A DNA stretch of 64,000 nt. Origin: Manis javanica (taxonomy: Eukaryota; Chordata; Mammalia; Pholidota; Manidae). The first letter of the stretch is position 1; each line of letters starts with the position of its first letter. The translations under genes and the position numbers were made by a program. Positions 23,050-36,040 of the stretch are shown here, one piece after another. The stretch spans positions 118,248,991 to 118,312,990 of the forward strand of contig NC_133166.1 of NCBI RefSeq assembly GCF_040802235.1, given 5' to 3'. The notes below the pieces were generated by a model. The model searched no databases. It saw only the letters and a program-made list of their open reading frames with translations, and was not told the origin of the DNA.

Positions 23050-23360
23050 GCCCTGGGGTAAAATTTTCAAAATAATTTTGTTGTGAAATCAAACACAAGT
23101 ACACATACAACCATAAATTTGAAAATAAAACACAGGTACACAAAACCACACAAAGCGAATGAATGGCTTTAATTAATTATTATAAGGTACTTGTAACCAC
23201 TATCCAGATCTAAAAGTAGGCCTTTTCAAATCACCACCTCCCAGAGTCCCTTCTGTGTGTCCCCTTCCTCCCCCAATGTATTCCCCTCCTGACTTTTATA
23301 GGAATCACAGACCTAAGCTTTTTATAGTTTTATCACCCAGGTATGTATCACTAGACACTA
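23050..23360 (-). mobile_element. Old LINE fragment
   Basis: Diverged reversed LINE-like text ('gtacttgtaaccactatccagatctaaaa', 'tttataggaatcacag'). The family is uncertain. Confidence 0.4.
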
Positions 23361-23699
23361 TAGTTTATTATTTAGTCTCACTGTTTTTAACTGGATGTGT
23401 TTTTCCAGTCTCTTCAATTTCTGGATTTCCCCTGTACTTTCCCTTCCCTACAGTTTCTCTATGGGAGACCTGAAGAGTTTCCCACAGTATGGATTTTGCT
23501 GGTCACACCCCCACGGTGCTGGGAAAGCTTGGCGACCATTTGAGAGGACAGAAACTATAATGGGAAGAGCCCTGGACAGGGACCTGAGGCCATCCCATCT
23601 CCAGCACTCACTGGGAAACAAGCTGGAGTTGCCAGGAGATATATGATAGAACAGTTTACAGAGACATGGGCCATGGAGTCCAGCAGAGATTCATTCCTG

Positions 23700-23885
23700 G
23701 TTCCAGGACTCATGACTCTCTGGGTGTATTTCCTCACCTATATCAAGGATATGCTATTCATATCACAGGGTTAATTCACTGTAAGGATTCAATGAGAAAA
23801 GCTGTTTTTGCTGTTCCTGATAAAAATATTTTGTGCTACTATTGCTATTATTTACTTTTACTATTGTTACTAAAATTACATGGGG
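23700..23885 (+). repeat. MIR SINE remnant
   Basis: 'gggtgtatttcctcacctatatcaaggatatgctattcatatcacagggtt' and 'aaggattcaatgagaaaagc', the 3' half of MIR in sense orientation. Confidence 0.65.
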
Positions 23886-23935
23886 CAGATCAGTTCACCT
23901 CTGTGAACTTCAGGTTGGTCATCCAAAGAATCAGT

Positions 23936-24632
23936 CCTTTTCTTAAAAAGCTCAAAATAGAAATACCATTTGACCCAGGAATTCCACTTTTAGGAATTTA
24001 CCCTAAGAATGCAGGATCCCAGACATATGCACCCCTATGTTTATCGCAGCACTATTTACAATAGCCAAGAAATGGAAGCAACCTAAGTGTTCATCAGTAG
24101 ATGAATGGATAAAGAAGATGTGGTACACATACACAATGGAATATTATTCAGCCATAAGAAGAAAACACATCCTACCTAGCATTTGCAACAACATGGATGG
24201 AGCTAGAGGGTGTTATGCGCAGTGAAATAAGCCAGGCGGAGAAAGACAAGTACCAAATGATTTCGCTCATATGTGGAGTATAAGAACAAAGAAAAACTGA
24301 AGGAACAAAACAGCAGCAGAATCACAGAACCCAAGAATGGACTAACCGTTACCAAAGGGAAAGGGACTGGGGAGAATGGGTGGGAAGGGAGGGATAAGGG
24401 CAGGGAAAAAGAAAGGGGGCATTATGATTAGCATGTATAATGTGGGGGGGGGCACAGGGAGGGCTGTACAACACAGAGAAGACAAGTAGTGATTCTACAG
24501 CATCTTACTAAGCTGATGGACAGTGACTGTAATGAGGTTTGTGGGAGGGACTTGGTGAAGGGGGGAGCCTAGTAAACATAATGTTCTTCATGTAATTGTA
24601 GATTAATGATAACAACAAACAAAAAATACATG
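23936..24632 (+). mobile_element. 5'-truncated young L1
   Basis: About 700 bp with the ORF2 C-terminal end, G-rich 3' UTR and A-rich tail, very close to 1850-2556. Relative to that copy it lacks about 20 bp near 24015, which shifts the frame inside ORF2. A run of ten G begins near 24444. The 5' junction is within the 'cttaaaaagctcaaaat' region. Confidence 0.93.
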
Positions 24633-24639
24633 ACTTTAA

Positions 24640-26279
24640 AATACATCCTAATTAACTGAATTATGCATCTGCTTTCCTTCTTCCTATAAGGCTTCTTCTA
24701 TTTCTATTTGCTTTGACATTTGAATGTGTTTAAGACAAATGAGTCAGTTAAGATGAGGTCGTTAATTTGCTGGAGCCAGACGTGTGTCAGCCTTCCTCTG
24801 GAGTGGGGGTGGGAGATGTTCATTTCATACCTTTCCAAGACCACATTGAGTGAAATAACCTTAAAACTTGCCCTACCTTCCTCATGGGTCTATTTTGAGC
24901 TTCAAACAAGATAAAACTCTTCCAATCCCTTTGAAAATGAAAACACTGGCCAAGGCTAGTGGTGATTTTATGGATTTCATTCTTACAACCAGTAGGAAAT
25001 GGCTCGTCCTCACACCTGGCTGTTGGCTGAGCTGGGGATGGCAAGGAGGGAGAGAGATTGAAAAGAGATGGTAGGATTCTGGATTCAAGAAGTGACAGAG
25101 CAGAGGGTAACTAATTGAGAAATTTAACTTATCTTTTGTTAAATCTAATCTTGTTTTGGAAACAGATTCACTCACAAAGAGAGAGAACAGTATACCAGCA
25201 CCCAGATTCATCGGTTTTCAACAATTTGCATTAAGAGGTATAGAAGGTGAGATTGGGAGGATCTGACAATTGAGTAGATGGTGGGAGAACTAAAGGGGAA
25301 GGAGAATCCATAATGGCCCTAGGCTTCTGGCCTGGGTTGGGTGGAGAAGTAAGAAGCTGAGCCATTTTGCAGGGAGACATGAGCTTGGTGAGCAAAGGCT
25401 CTGGAGTGTGGGGGCCATGCTGTTTGCACCCCCACCTCCCAGCTCCTTGCCCTGATAACTCCTAAATAAATAAGCATGGGAAGCTGGATGGCAATGCCCA
25501 TGGAGAGCTCCTGGAGCCTCCTGTTGGACTGGCCTGCTTGAGGACGGATCAATAGGGGCTGGTGACTTGTCTGGCTTCCCCTCTAGTCCTGATAAGTTAT
25601 TTTTGCCCCTTGAGGATTTCTGAAAATGAAAAATAACCACCCAGCCTCTTTCCCAGGGTACGACCGGTTGAGCATATGAACAAAAGGATGTACAAGTTTT
25701 TTCTGGAAAGAGACCTGGTGATGTAACAAGGCTGATGGCTCCACCTTGCGGTGAGCTGCCCAGGCTCTGCTCCCAGGGTCTCTGCTGGGCACGAAAATGC
25801 AGCTCTGCCTTGCAACCACCCACATCCTCTCTCTGTTTTGGTCTGGGAACACATTCAGAGGGCCCAGTGCAGGAGGCCAGAGGTGTCCCGAGGCAGGTCA
25901 TGCTAACCTACGGAGGGTCTGAGATGGGGAACAGGCCCTTTCTCACATTCCGGACAGGAATGATTTTATGTCAGGGTGACACTGACTGGTCTTCTTTGAT
26001 GTGGGAAGCTTCTGGCTTCTCCTGCGTTTCTTACAACCAGGGATGGCATCAACCTGGTTGGCTGATCTTCGTAATTCCAAAGTGACTCTTCCCTATCGCA
26101 ATTCATGCAATTACAGGCAACACCAAGTTGCTCTTTGAGCCTGGGTTTATAGGCCCTCAGGGTGTAAATAGCTCTGGTTTACAAGCCTGTGTCACTTCGG
26201 GTGTGTTCATTACCTGAGAGGCCCTTTGGCACGCTGGCCGCCCTGCACAGCTGAATTCTCTCCTTAGTCATCTAACCAA
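24640..26279. other. Unassigned stretch
   Basis: No supported gene. The longest frame here (minus strand, 203 codons, 25290-25901) has no domain or signal I recognise and overlaps other open frames on both strands, as GC-rich non-coding DNA often does. Confidence 0.4.
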
Positions 26280-26585
26280 AAAGCTAAGTAAACAAATCGC
26301 TCCCCGTCCATTACGCTTCCACCAGCCTTCAAGGCCCAACTCAAGCTCCTCAAAGCAGCCTCTCTTTACACAGTAATTTCACTTATTAATTTGAATGCCG
26401 AGTATGTGCTGCTTTGAGAACCCTGTCTCACTCTCTCTGTACCCTTGTTGCCTTGTCATTCGGCACTTTCAGCGCTGTGACGTCTCCCCAGCTGGACTCA
26501 GAGCTTCCTGAGGACTTGCTTCTTTCTGTCCCCTACGGAGGCCGATGCGTAGGCGTCACCAAGTTTGGTTTATTCAGAGGAGCTT
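26280..26585 (-). mobile_element. L2 3' end remnant
   Basis: Reversed L2-type text: 'ccaccagccttcaaggcccaactcaagctcctc', 'gtacccttgttg', 'ctggactcagagcttcctgaggac'. No coding remnant. Confidence 0.6.
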
Positions 26586-28984
26586 CGTCTGATTTTTGGT
26601 TTAGGCAGCCTCCTACCTAAAATATTTAAGCTAGAAGCCTCAGGGAGCAGAATTTCCCCAGCACAATCCACGACACCTGGAGGTGACTTCAGCAGCTGTG
26701 AGAGTGGACATCTTGAGAGTGGCCCCTGAGGGCATGTGCTGCTCCGGGCAGACGAGGCCCCAGGGTGAACCTGTTCTGGGAGTTGCCTTTTGGTTAGGGA
26801 GACTTTAATAGGTAAGAACTTCAGTCTCATTTGGTTCACCTCTCAACCTGTCCAGAAAGCAAGAGCTTGGGTCTGGAAGGTGAACAAGTAGCGTCTTCTA
26901 CTTCCTCACACCCCGTTTGCTCTTGTGTTTATTTCTTTGGGATGTTGAGAACAGAACTGGGGCAGGAAATGTTCACCGTCTCTCTGTGGCTGCCCATTCT
27001 TTGTTCTTTGTGACAGCCCCCGATCCATGGCTGTGGCTGCTGCTTTGTCCAGCAGGAGCCATTCCTCTCCTTGTTTAGTCAACGTCCAAGTGCTGCCTCT
27101 CCAGGGACACGTGGCTCTCAGTTCTCCAAAGGACCTGAGGGGCCTGCCCCAGTTCACTGCCCCTGTGGGACCCACTGAGCACCAGCTTCTTCCCCTAGGA
27201 GTCCCCCAGTTGGGCTCAGTACTTCCCAAAGTCTCTGGACTGAAGGACCAGGTTGTTTTTCTTTACTGCCACTGTATCACAGATCAGTACTTCTGCAAAA
27301 TACATCAAACATTCCTAATGAAGGGTGGCAAAATATGCCACTTTGGCATAAGGATGTTAAAACAAACAAAACAAAACAGCAGGTGCAAAAGGATGCTCTG
27401 ACTGTCCCTTTTTTCTTCCTAAAAGCAGGAGAGAAAACTCCCAGGTGGAAGATGTCCTCCCTACACGGGGAGGAAAGTAACATCCTTATCATCAAGGACA
27501 GGAAGCTGGAGTCCCGAGAATTCTGCACAAAGAGAACTTGTTAGAATCATTCTTATATTCCTTTAACCTCCTATACAGTTTAGTTATTTTTCTACAATTG
27601 CCTGTCCGTGTTCAACTCAACCTAAAACCACTTAGGTTTTCCCACGTCTTGGGGTCTTTGTTTCCTTGTGAGGCCATGTCACATAAAATTTATATTAAAT
27701 AAATGCGTGTGCTTCCTCTCTCCTGTTAAACTGTTTTATGCCAATTTAATTCTCAGGCCCAGTCGAAAATCCTAGAGAGCGTAGAGATAAAATTTGCCTC
27801 CCCTACACTAGGAAAATGAAACTTTTTAAGAACACTTAACGAAATACAAGTCCTATTTTCCTTATTAGACTCAACAGTCAGAACATTATTCTCTCAAATT
27901 GTTATGAAACTTGCTCAAACATGTCTCCTAACTCCTGTATTTCTTTCTTCTTGGACAGCATGGTTCACGGGTCAGTTCCTGCTCCCAGAACACAGTTTGG
28001 GTAGCATGGAACTAGCCCACCTTGAAAAAATTTGCTGTGTTTTAATAAAACACATTCTTTACTATTACAAGTAATACAATAGTTAGTTTATAATCAAACC
28101 CAGTAATTCTCCTGTCCCAGTTTTCTCTCCTTTGTCCCCTGTCCCAGCGCCATGTCCTTCTTCCTCTTCTCTCTTTCTCCCCCCTTTTTCTTTCTCTAGA
28201 ATCCCAATAGCCCACTAACTGGATGGTTTGGTCCTTTTTAATTGATTAATTTATCTCTGTGTGTTGCAACTTGAGAACAGCTGGGAACCGGGCCAAGAGC
28301 TCGTTTTGAGTAAGAGCTGTGCTTCTGGTCGTATCTTGGGGCAGAAGCGGTTATAATAACCACTAATTTTGCAGGAGGAGAGATAAGAGAGTTCTCCGAT
28401 GTTGAACAGCAGTGAGGTGTGTCCTTGGCTTCCACTTAGGGAGGTCCCCGCCCTGGGCGCCTCTGGCTTGGCTTCCTACAGCGCAGTACGGGTGTCCATC
28501 ATTCCAGGTCAAACCCTGCCCCCAGCCTCTGTTTATACACCCTAGAGCTGTTTTTACACTTTTAACATGCCTTTCCCCTCTGCTACCTCACGGGAAAAGT
28601 TTCCCCAGAAGCTGGACTCCCAGCGGGGAGCCACAGATGGGGTGTCCTGTGGCAAGCCCTCAGATTAGCCCCAGGCAAAGGGCAGATCACGGGGAGAGGT
28701 GCTAAGGCTCGGGGGACAGTTGAGTTTGAAGACCTTTGGGCCCCTTTGTACCCTCAGCAAAGCCGCCTTTCCCTGGGCCTTGGGCAGATGACCCTTCCTT
28801 ATAAGCTGGCCCATAAAATGCCCAGGACAAGGGCCCTGTCACTGGCTTTTGCTGAAGGAATCCTTTTTCATGCTTTATTAAGTACAACTTTACTGAAAAT
28901 GTCCTATAAGCAGGGCTCTCAAGGGTGGTGCTGCTCAGCCTCGACAGCAGGGCCGACAGCTGGAGGAACACTGCAGCCCATGCC
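26586..28984. other. Unassigned stretch
   Basis: About 2.4 kb with no gene or clear repeat recognised. Short overlapping frames on both strands have no recognisable products. Confidence 0.4.
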
Positions 28985-29100
28985 CAGCCCCCAGAAATCC
29001 CGCTCTAAATGGTCCAGATGCAACCCGGGTACTGGAGTTTTTAAATGCTCTCTGGGTAATTCTGATGTGCCCCCAAGGTGGAACACGGCTGCTCTGAAGT
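28985..29100 (+). mobile_element. MER5-like hAT remnant
   Basis: 'ttttaaatgctctctgggtaattctgatgtgcccccaaggtggaacacggctgctctg' matches the right end of MER5-type elements. Confidence 0.55.
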
Positions 29101-29989
29101 CAAAACAGGAAGACTGGCTTCCGTGAGCACAGTGAGCTGTGGCAGAGGTAAAGACTGCCAAGGGAGCCCAGGTACCACAAAGTGGTGGCTTCATGGGAGG
29201 GTCAGTGACCAGGCAGGGTCCTGCCGGTACTCGCGGTCAGGAGCCACAACCCTGAAGCCGGCTTGGTCTGTGCCCACACAGGGCCGAAGGCCCCGCCTTA
29301 TATGCTGAAACGAGGTTTTGTAAGATATATATATTTTCCCCATGTGGTCACTTTTCTGCCAGTCATGGTGTCTGGGCTTTCCCCTGTGGCTGGTCCTGGA
29401 ACTGCTGAGAGGGGTCGGTCAAAACAAACCCCGTCACATCCTGTGGGTGTGTGCCCGCTGACTACAGAGCACACCTGCTGACTTCAGCTCCCTCTGTGCA
29501 ATAACGAAGCTGTCAGATGTGTTTCTTCATGCAGTGAAGTCAGCTGCCCCTTCAGTTTTGAAATCCGTGACTCACTTCCCTTAGTCTGCTGAATTCTAGG
29601 CTTCCAGGATCAAACCCTGAGGGCACCTCTTCCTCCAGAGTTCACGGAACAGGGTGGAAGCTTCCAGATGTAGCAACAAGGACCCTGAATTCTAATTTCA
29701 ACTCTCCCCATTGGACGGTGGGGAGGTGTGCTTTATGGACAGCTAGGTGACATGTCTGGGCTATGAGATCTCTGTAGAAAAGGAGATGTATAAATACAAA
29801 ACATGGCTGATCCTAGTTTGGACCTTTGAGAAGAGGACCAGAACGTTTCTCCCAGTTGTGTAGAAGACTTAAGTATTCTGCTGGACAACTCTGAGGCCAC
29901 TTAGCTTTTGCTCAGTCATCCAAGACAGATTCATTGGCAGATCCTGTTCTGGGCTCCTCAAAAATGGCCAAGGCAACACAGGTGTGGAG
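29101..29989. other. Unassigned stretch
   Basis: No gene or repeat named with confidence. Confidence 0.4.
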
Positions 29990-31180
29990 CTAGGGGAAGA
30001 CTTCATTTGTTTAGAGCTGTTTGAGGTTTACAACAAATCTGAGAGGGAGATACAGACAGTTCCATATCCCCTGCCCCCCACACATGCACAGCCTCCCCCA
30101 TTATCAACGTCACTTACCAGAGTGGTCTCACCTTTGTTACCAAGGATGAACTGACATTAACACATCATAGTCACCCAAAGTCCATAGTTCACTTTAGGGG
30201 TCACACTTGCTGCTGTTTGTTCTGTGAGTTTGAACAAATGTACAATGACATGTATCCATCATTATAGTATCATGCAGAGTAGCTGTTTCATGGCCTTAAT
30301 AATCTGTCCTGGCCTCTTCATCTCTCCCTCCCCTGACCCCTGGGATCCACCGATCATTTTACTGTCTTCACAGTTTTACTTTCCCAGAAGGTCCAGTATG
30401 TGGTCTTCCAGTACGTAGTCTTCTCAGATCAGCTTCTTTCACTTAGTCATATGTGTTTAAGTTTCTTCCATGTCTTTTCATGACTTGAGAGCTCGTTTCT
30501 TTTTAGTGCTGAATAAATATTCTATGGTCCAGATGCACCACAATTTATTTACCATTCACCAACTGAAGGGTGCTCTGATTGCTTCCAAGTTTGGCAATTA
30601 TGACTAAAGCTTCTATAAACATTCATGTGCAGGTTTTTGGGTGGATATAAGTTTTCATCTCCTCTGGGTAAACACCAAGGAGCACAGTTGCTGGATCTTA
30701 CGGTAAGAGTATGTTTAGTTTTGCAAGAAACCTCCAAACTGTTGCTAAGTGGCTGCACCATTTTACATTTCCCCCAGCAAAGAGTGAGAGTTCCTGTTGC
30801 TCCAGATGCTCACCAGCATTTGATAGTGTCAGTGCTCTGGATGTTGGCCATTCTAAGAGTTGTGATGACGTCTTATTGTTGCTTTAATTTGCATTTCTGT
30901 GGTGACATATGATGTGGTGCATCTTTTCATATGGTTATTTGCCAACTGTATATCTTCTTTGGTGAGGTGTCTGTTAAGGTCTTTGGCACATTTTTAATTG
31001 GGTTTTGTCTCCTTATTTTTGAGTTTTAGAATTCTTTGTATAATTTGGATAAATCTTTTATTAAACATATCTTTTGCAAATATTTTCTCCCAGTCGGTGG
31101 CTTGTCTTGTAATTGTTTTGATATTGTCTTTGGCGGAAGCTTTACATTTTAATTGGACCCTTCCAAGGTGTGTGCTTGGG
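29990..31180 (-). mobile_element. Old L1, reverse orientation
   Basis: About 1.2 kb of reversed L1 from 3' UTR ('catcatagtcacccaaagtccatagtt') into ORF2 ('tgctggatcttacggtaagagtatgtttagtttt', 'tttgcatttctgtggtgacatatgatgtggtgcatcttttcatatgg', 'tctcccagtcggtggcttgtctt'). Frames are fully decayed. Confidence 0.85.
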
Positions 31181-31199
31181 GAATAGTATTCCCCGTCTT

Positions 31200-31345
31200 T
31201 GAACTAGTCTTTTTCCAGTTTTATTGAGATATAACTGACATATGGCATTGTCTAAGTTTCAGATATACAGCATAATCATGTGACTTACATATATTATTGG
31301 ATTAAAAAATTAATTAATAATAACGAACACTCGGGGAGTGCTTAC
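31200..31345 (-). mobile_element. L1 3' end fragment
   Basis: 'ttccagttttattgagatataactgacatatggcattgtctaagtttcag', the reverse of an old L1 3' end. Confidence 0.65.
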
Positions 31346-31960
31346 CACACCTCAGTTTCTGTGCTAACCTCTTGGTTTGCCCTCTTTCTTAAAATAGCTC
31401 TTTCTTTTTATCATGATTCCCATTGCCCTTTCCCCTATAAAAAAATCCTGACATATTTTGTGTATGTCCTTGTTTTTGTTTTTGGAGTTTTAGGTTGTTT
31501 TCTGTGCATGTATTCTAATTTATATTTATGTCAGATGTTTATGTACATTAGGATGCATGCACTTTCCCTTCCTATGTCACTGTTAGTATGATCCACCCGT
31601 GTTGCTTTCCGTGCACTGGTCCCCTTTCTCACAGCTGTATTATGATCCACAGAGTGGGGCCACCATGTTTCCCTGTCCATTCTTGTACTAGAAGGTCCTG
31701 GACTGTGCCAGCTGTCTGCCTCCAAGCAACCCTTTGCTAAATGAGCATCCTCATGCCTTCATGTGTGTGTCTGGAGGTGTCTGCATGACAGACTTGTAAT
31801 GTGATGAGCATATGGACAGTCTGGCTAAGGCACAGGGCTCTGCAGAGCGAATGCGCTACCTACACATCCTCACCAGTAACGGAGGGTGCTTGGTATGATT
31901 CAGCTCTTTAATATTTCGCCAAATAGGTAGCAAAAAGTAATATTTGGTTGGTTTAATTCT
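31346..31960 (-). mobile_element. Old LINE 3' UTR-like block
   Basis: Reversed LINE-like text with 'cacagctgtattatgatccacagagtggggccaccatg' near 31630 and 'tcctcaccagtaacggagggtgcttgg' near 31868. The family is not certain. Confidence 0.45.
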
Positions 31961-32455
31961 GCAATTACCTTCTAACCAATGAATATCTGCCCACATATTT
32001 GTTTAGTCCTTAAATTTCTTATTCTGAAAATTACCCATTCATTCACTTTGCCCATCTTTCCAGTGGGTTCTCTCTGGTTTGTTGATATGCAGGAGGTCCC
32101 GTATATTCTAAATACTAGTCTCTTTTTGACTTTAGATACTGCAGTATCTTTTCCCAATCTCTTATCTGTTCATTATCTTGACCATCGAGTCCTTTGTTTT
32201 ACAGAAGTCTTTTGTTTGGAGGGATCATATTAATTGTGAGCCTTATGATTGTGCTTTTGAAGTTTTTTTTTTAAAGAAATCCTTCCTCCCCTCTAGTCCA
32301 CCAAGATGTTATCTTACAGGTATTCTATTAACTTCATGTTTATATTTCACAGTTAGGGCTGCCATCCATCTGTACACTGGCTTTGTAAATGGTGGTTATC
32401 AGAGATCCAGTTTTCTTTGTCTTTGTTTACCGGGATCTTTCTAAGAGCTCTCTGA
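31961..32455 (-). mobile_element. Old L1 ORF2 fragment, reverse orientation
   Basis: 'ttgttgatatgcaggaggtcccgtatattctaaatactagtctc' and 'tttgttttacagaagtcttttgtttgg', reversed old L1 ORF2. No open frame. Confidence 0.65.
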
Positions 32456-32874
32456 CATAGAGGATGAAATCAAGGCCACGGTTCGGCATGCCAGCAAGGG
32501 GCTGAACCCAGATCTGGTTTTGTTTCTTCAAATGTCAAATAGCTGGACAGTATTACAGATCTCCAGAACTGGGGAGCCTTGAAGCCTGGGGCCCAGCATA
32601 TAATTCACCCAGAGCAGGCATAATTACTTGAGGAATGGATGAGGCCCTTGTTTGGTCTTAAACTTAGTTCAAGGGGAAATGCCAGTGAACACCGGGAAGG
32701 ACTGCACCCAAACCCCTGGCTGGAGGAGGCAGCCCCTTTCCATCTCTCTGGCCCCTCTACTGTGTAGGCCACATACACAGCCTACTCAAATGCAGCTTCT
32801 TCTCCCTCAACTTAGGGCGTCTTTTTATTTCCTGTCCTAACAGTTTGTGCTTATGAATTCTTAATAAATCATAA

Positions 32875-33115
32875 TCACTAATATAGAGTGAGCACTTCCC
32901 CTTGCCAGGCACCGTTCTAAGCACTTAACATGTATGTGCTCATTTCCCATTTACAACAACCCTATGAGGTAGGTATTATCATCATACCCATTTTGCAGAT
33001 CATAAAGTCAAGGTCAAGGTTCTCCCTGCTAATAAGTGGCAGAACAGGGATACAAACCCAGGAGGCTACCTGCACATAGAGCCTGCATTTCAACCACTGT
33101 GTCATACTGTCCCTT
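32875..33115 (-). repeat. MIR SINE, near full length
   Basis: Reversed MIR in good order: 'gccaggcaccgttctaagcacttaacatgtatgtgctcat', 'acaacaaccctatgaggtaggtattatcatcatacccattttgcagat', 'gctaataagtggcagaacagggatacaaacccaggaggct', 'tcaaccactgtgtcatactg'. Confidence 0.9.
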
Positions 33116-33579
33116 ATAAGGTGCATTACATTCCCATCCAGATCAGGTACAACCACCAGAAACTATAAAATACAGGTAACTGAGCTAGGTTCTGATTTTT
33201 ATGTTGAGCGTCATTGTAACAAGCGCTGCCCTTGGACATCCCAGCGTCCAGATTCATCTGGATTCAGACTTGCCATCATCTCAGGAGCCTGCTTGTCACC
33301 TGCCATCCCTGTGGGGCAAAAGATCCTGAAATTCTCACTCTGCAAAGAAGGCCCCCTAGTCATTAAGGCTGGCTGTGCGCTGAAGCTTTTTCTTAGGTGA
33401 ACCTCCAGGTAACTGCAGAGTCCCGAACCCCAGCCCTGCCAGACAGCAGGGCGCTCGTCCGTGCTTGGCAGGTGCTCTTGGTTCCCTTTGTGTGACAGCA
33501 TCCCGGGGACTGCAGTGTGACTGCTTCTGAGCCTGAGCTGCCTCTGGGCCTTGGTCCCGCTCCTGTGAGGCCTGTTGTT
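33116..33579. other. Unassigned stretch
   Basis: GC-rich, with overlapping open frames on both strands and nothing recognised. Confidence 0.35.
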
Positions 33580-34260
33580 CTCAGGGCCTCTGCTTTCTGC
33601 TTTCTCACCTTGTTTTCAGTGCCTTGGTCACATTCAGCATCTTCATGCTCTCCCCAGCCTCCCCCTCTGCCTCCAGCTCTACCCTGTTCTTTCTTGTGCC
33701 TGAATGACATCTCATCCACTTGTCCTCTCTCGACTCTGCTTTTTTCTCTAGCCTTTAATCCCAAACCCATACTGGGGCTGTTCTGTAAAATGTCACTTCT
33801 TCCCCTCCCCCCCATCTCCACACCCTCTCATCCACGCTGGCTTCTGAGCACCCCAATCCTCCATTCAGGCTCAGCCACCCTAAAGGCAGCCTCCCACTTT
33901 ACCTTCTTCCTGCTGACCGTCCAGGGGATGCAGCTGAGGGGGCAGCCCCCCTGGCTGTGGGACTATGGCTCTAAGTCATCCTTTGGTCAGACTTGAGTGT
34001 AAGCAACAAAACAGTTCCAACGGCAGCTTGCTGCAGTTCTGATTGATTTTCCTTCTCAGGGAAGGAAGGGCATGGACCCTCAGTGTCTTTCATTTCCTGG
34101 GACTTTCCTCAGCTCTTCCAGTTGATCCTTACCACTTTGATCCATCCTGTTTGACCTCAACTTAGTCTCCCCTGTTCCAACTATGTCTTTGAGCACATTT
34201 AGCTCTAAGACTGTTGCACCCTGTCAGATATTTCCTCCTTATCTTGTTTGTTCAGGCCAC
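33580..34260 (-). mobile_element. L2-like remnant
   Basis: Pyrimidine-rich text such as 'cttcttcctgctgaccgtcc', resembling reversed L2. Frames of 140-160 codons on both strands over this block look compositional. Confidence 0.35.
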
Positions 34261-34479
34261 CCACCAGTGCCAAATACTCTGGAATTCCTGACTTCCTGCT
34301 TCCCACTGCCCTGGCAGACCCGCCAGTGAAGGCTGAGCAGGTACTGCAGGGGCACTGATATGCCGCTGAAGGACTTGGGTTTGATATGTCCTTAGATTAT
34401 TTCCCAGCACGGAGCCTGACCTCCCACAGCAGCTGACGCCAGCCACTCCTGACCCACTCGTTATTGTGAACACCTTTTG

Positions 34480-34800
34480 ACCCACATATCTTTGCCCATT
34501 CTGTCCTTTTCCTCTTAAATCTGCAGCCATGCTCCTCAGGCTGAGAACGCCACCAGCCTTTCCCAGGATAGGTTCTGAGCGTCTTCCAGAACCCACCCTG
34601 CATCCGTGCCCCCTAAGAGCCCGGCCTGCTCTCTTCTCCGAGTCCCTGTAACTGTCCTAACAACGTGAGGGCACTCACATCTTTTCCAACACTACCTGGT
34701 ATTACTGTTAAGTTTTTTATTTGCCTGTATTTTTTCTCTCTAGTAAGATTCTTGGCTCCTTCAAGACAAAGGATGACATTTTCAGAGTTTAGAGTTTGGT
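34480..34800 (-). mobile_element. L2-like 3' end remnant
   Basis: 'tattactgttaagttttttatttgcctgtattttttctctctagtaagattcttggctccttcaagacaaaggatgac' is the usual reversed L2 3' end. Confidence 0.55.
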
Positions 34801-35474
34801 GGGCAGACGAAATGAGTTTGGAACCTTAACGAGTAGGTGAACCAGTAAATGTGGAATCTCAGACCCCTCCCCCTCTGTGTGACATGCCACCTTGCCCTAT
34901 GGCTGCCCAGCTACACAGTTTTCTCTACTAGACTGTAAGCACCTAAGGTGACAGGGGCAGGGCATCTCCGAAAGGACCCCATCCCATCTCCCAAGAACTC
35001 AGCACTGTTGCAGGCTGGGTGCTCACACAGTTGTTGAATTGGCCCGGAGGTCAAAAGCCACAGCTCTCTGCCCAGTGACCTCTGGGACAGCAGGACACCT
35101 GGAAATTGAGGGGGTAGGGTGAGGGATCAGAAGCAGTCAGGTGTCTACCTGCTGGACAATCAGTCTTTTTATTTGCAAGACCCAGCGGGGAAGGTCTAGG
35201 CAGTAAAGTCAAGGACCAGAGTACCTTGTGTCTCAGGACCAGGAGCCCAGGAAGAACTGGACGCTTGAGGCCACCACAGAGCGTGGAGGTTGACTGGTCA
35301 GCGCCCTTGGCATCCTTGCTCTCCTGCTCAAGTCAGAGAGAGCTGGCTGGGCAAGGTGGATGCATAGGACTCAGGAATGCCACTGCGCCATCCTCGGTCA
35401 GAGGGGAGCCCATGCTGGGCCTCTTGTTCCCACTTTGCGTCACCACTGGTTGGCAGGGCTGCTAACCATATGCC
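34801..35474. other. Unassigned stretch
   Basis: No gene or confident repeat. Confidence 0.4.
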
Positions 35475-35905
35475 TGTACTCATTTTCTCTTGCTGCTGCC
35501 ACAAATTGCCACAGTTCAGTAGCTTAAACAATCTGGAGGTCAGAGGTCGGAAATGAGTCCTGCAGATAGAAAGGGGTCAACAGGACCCCGCTCCTTCTGG
35601 AGACTCTAGGGGAGAATCAGTCCCTGGACTTCTCCTATTTCTGAGGCTGCCCACGCTCTTTGTCTCATGACCACATCACTCCAACTTCTGCTTCCGTCTT
35701 CTCATCTCCTGATTCTCAGCCTCCTCCTCTGTCTTATAAGGATTTTTGTGATTTCATTAAGCCCACCCAGATAATCCTTTGATCTCAAAATCCTTAATTT
35801 AATCATACCTGCAAGGTCCCTGTGTCATATAAGGTAACATAGTCACAAGTCCAGAGACAAAGACCCAAACATCTTTAGGGTCTGTTATGCACCCTACTGC
35901 AATGC
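35475..35905 (-). mobile_element. MaLR/MLT1-type LTR
   Basis: Reversed LTR: 'cttgctgctgccacaaattgccacagttcagtagctta', 'ctggaggtcagaggtcggaaatg', 'gggagaatcagtcc', 'ttaagcccacccagataatcc', 'atacctgcaaggtccctgtgtcatataaggtaacat'. Confidence 0.65.
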
Positions 35906-35929
35906 TCCACAGAAGGACATACCTGGGAA

Positions 35930-36040
35930 TCTAGTTTTAATTATGAGATATTTCAAGCTTACAGGAAAGTACAAACAATAGTGTAATAGAGACCTGTGTA
36001 CCCACCACCCAGCTTTGTCCCATCCCAGCACTGTAACATA
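35930..36040. mobile_element. Old LINE fragment, left part
   Basis: 'gagatatttcaagcttacaggaaagtac ... gtacccaccacccagctt', a common old L1 segment. It is interrupted by the Tigger-like element and resumes at 36520. Confidence 0.6.

Noticed and set aside
25290..25901. 203-codon open frame on the minus strand
   Set aside because: Overlapping frames in other phases and strands, no domain, and no flanking splice structure that can be defended.
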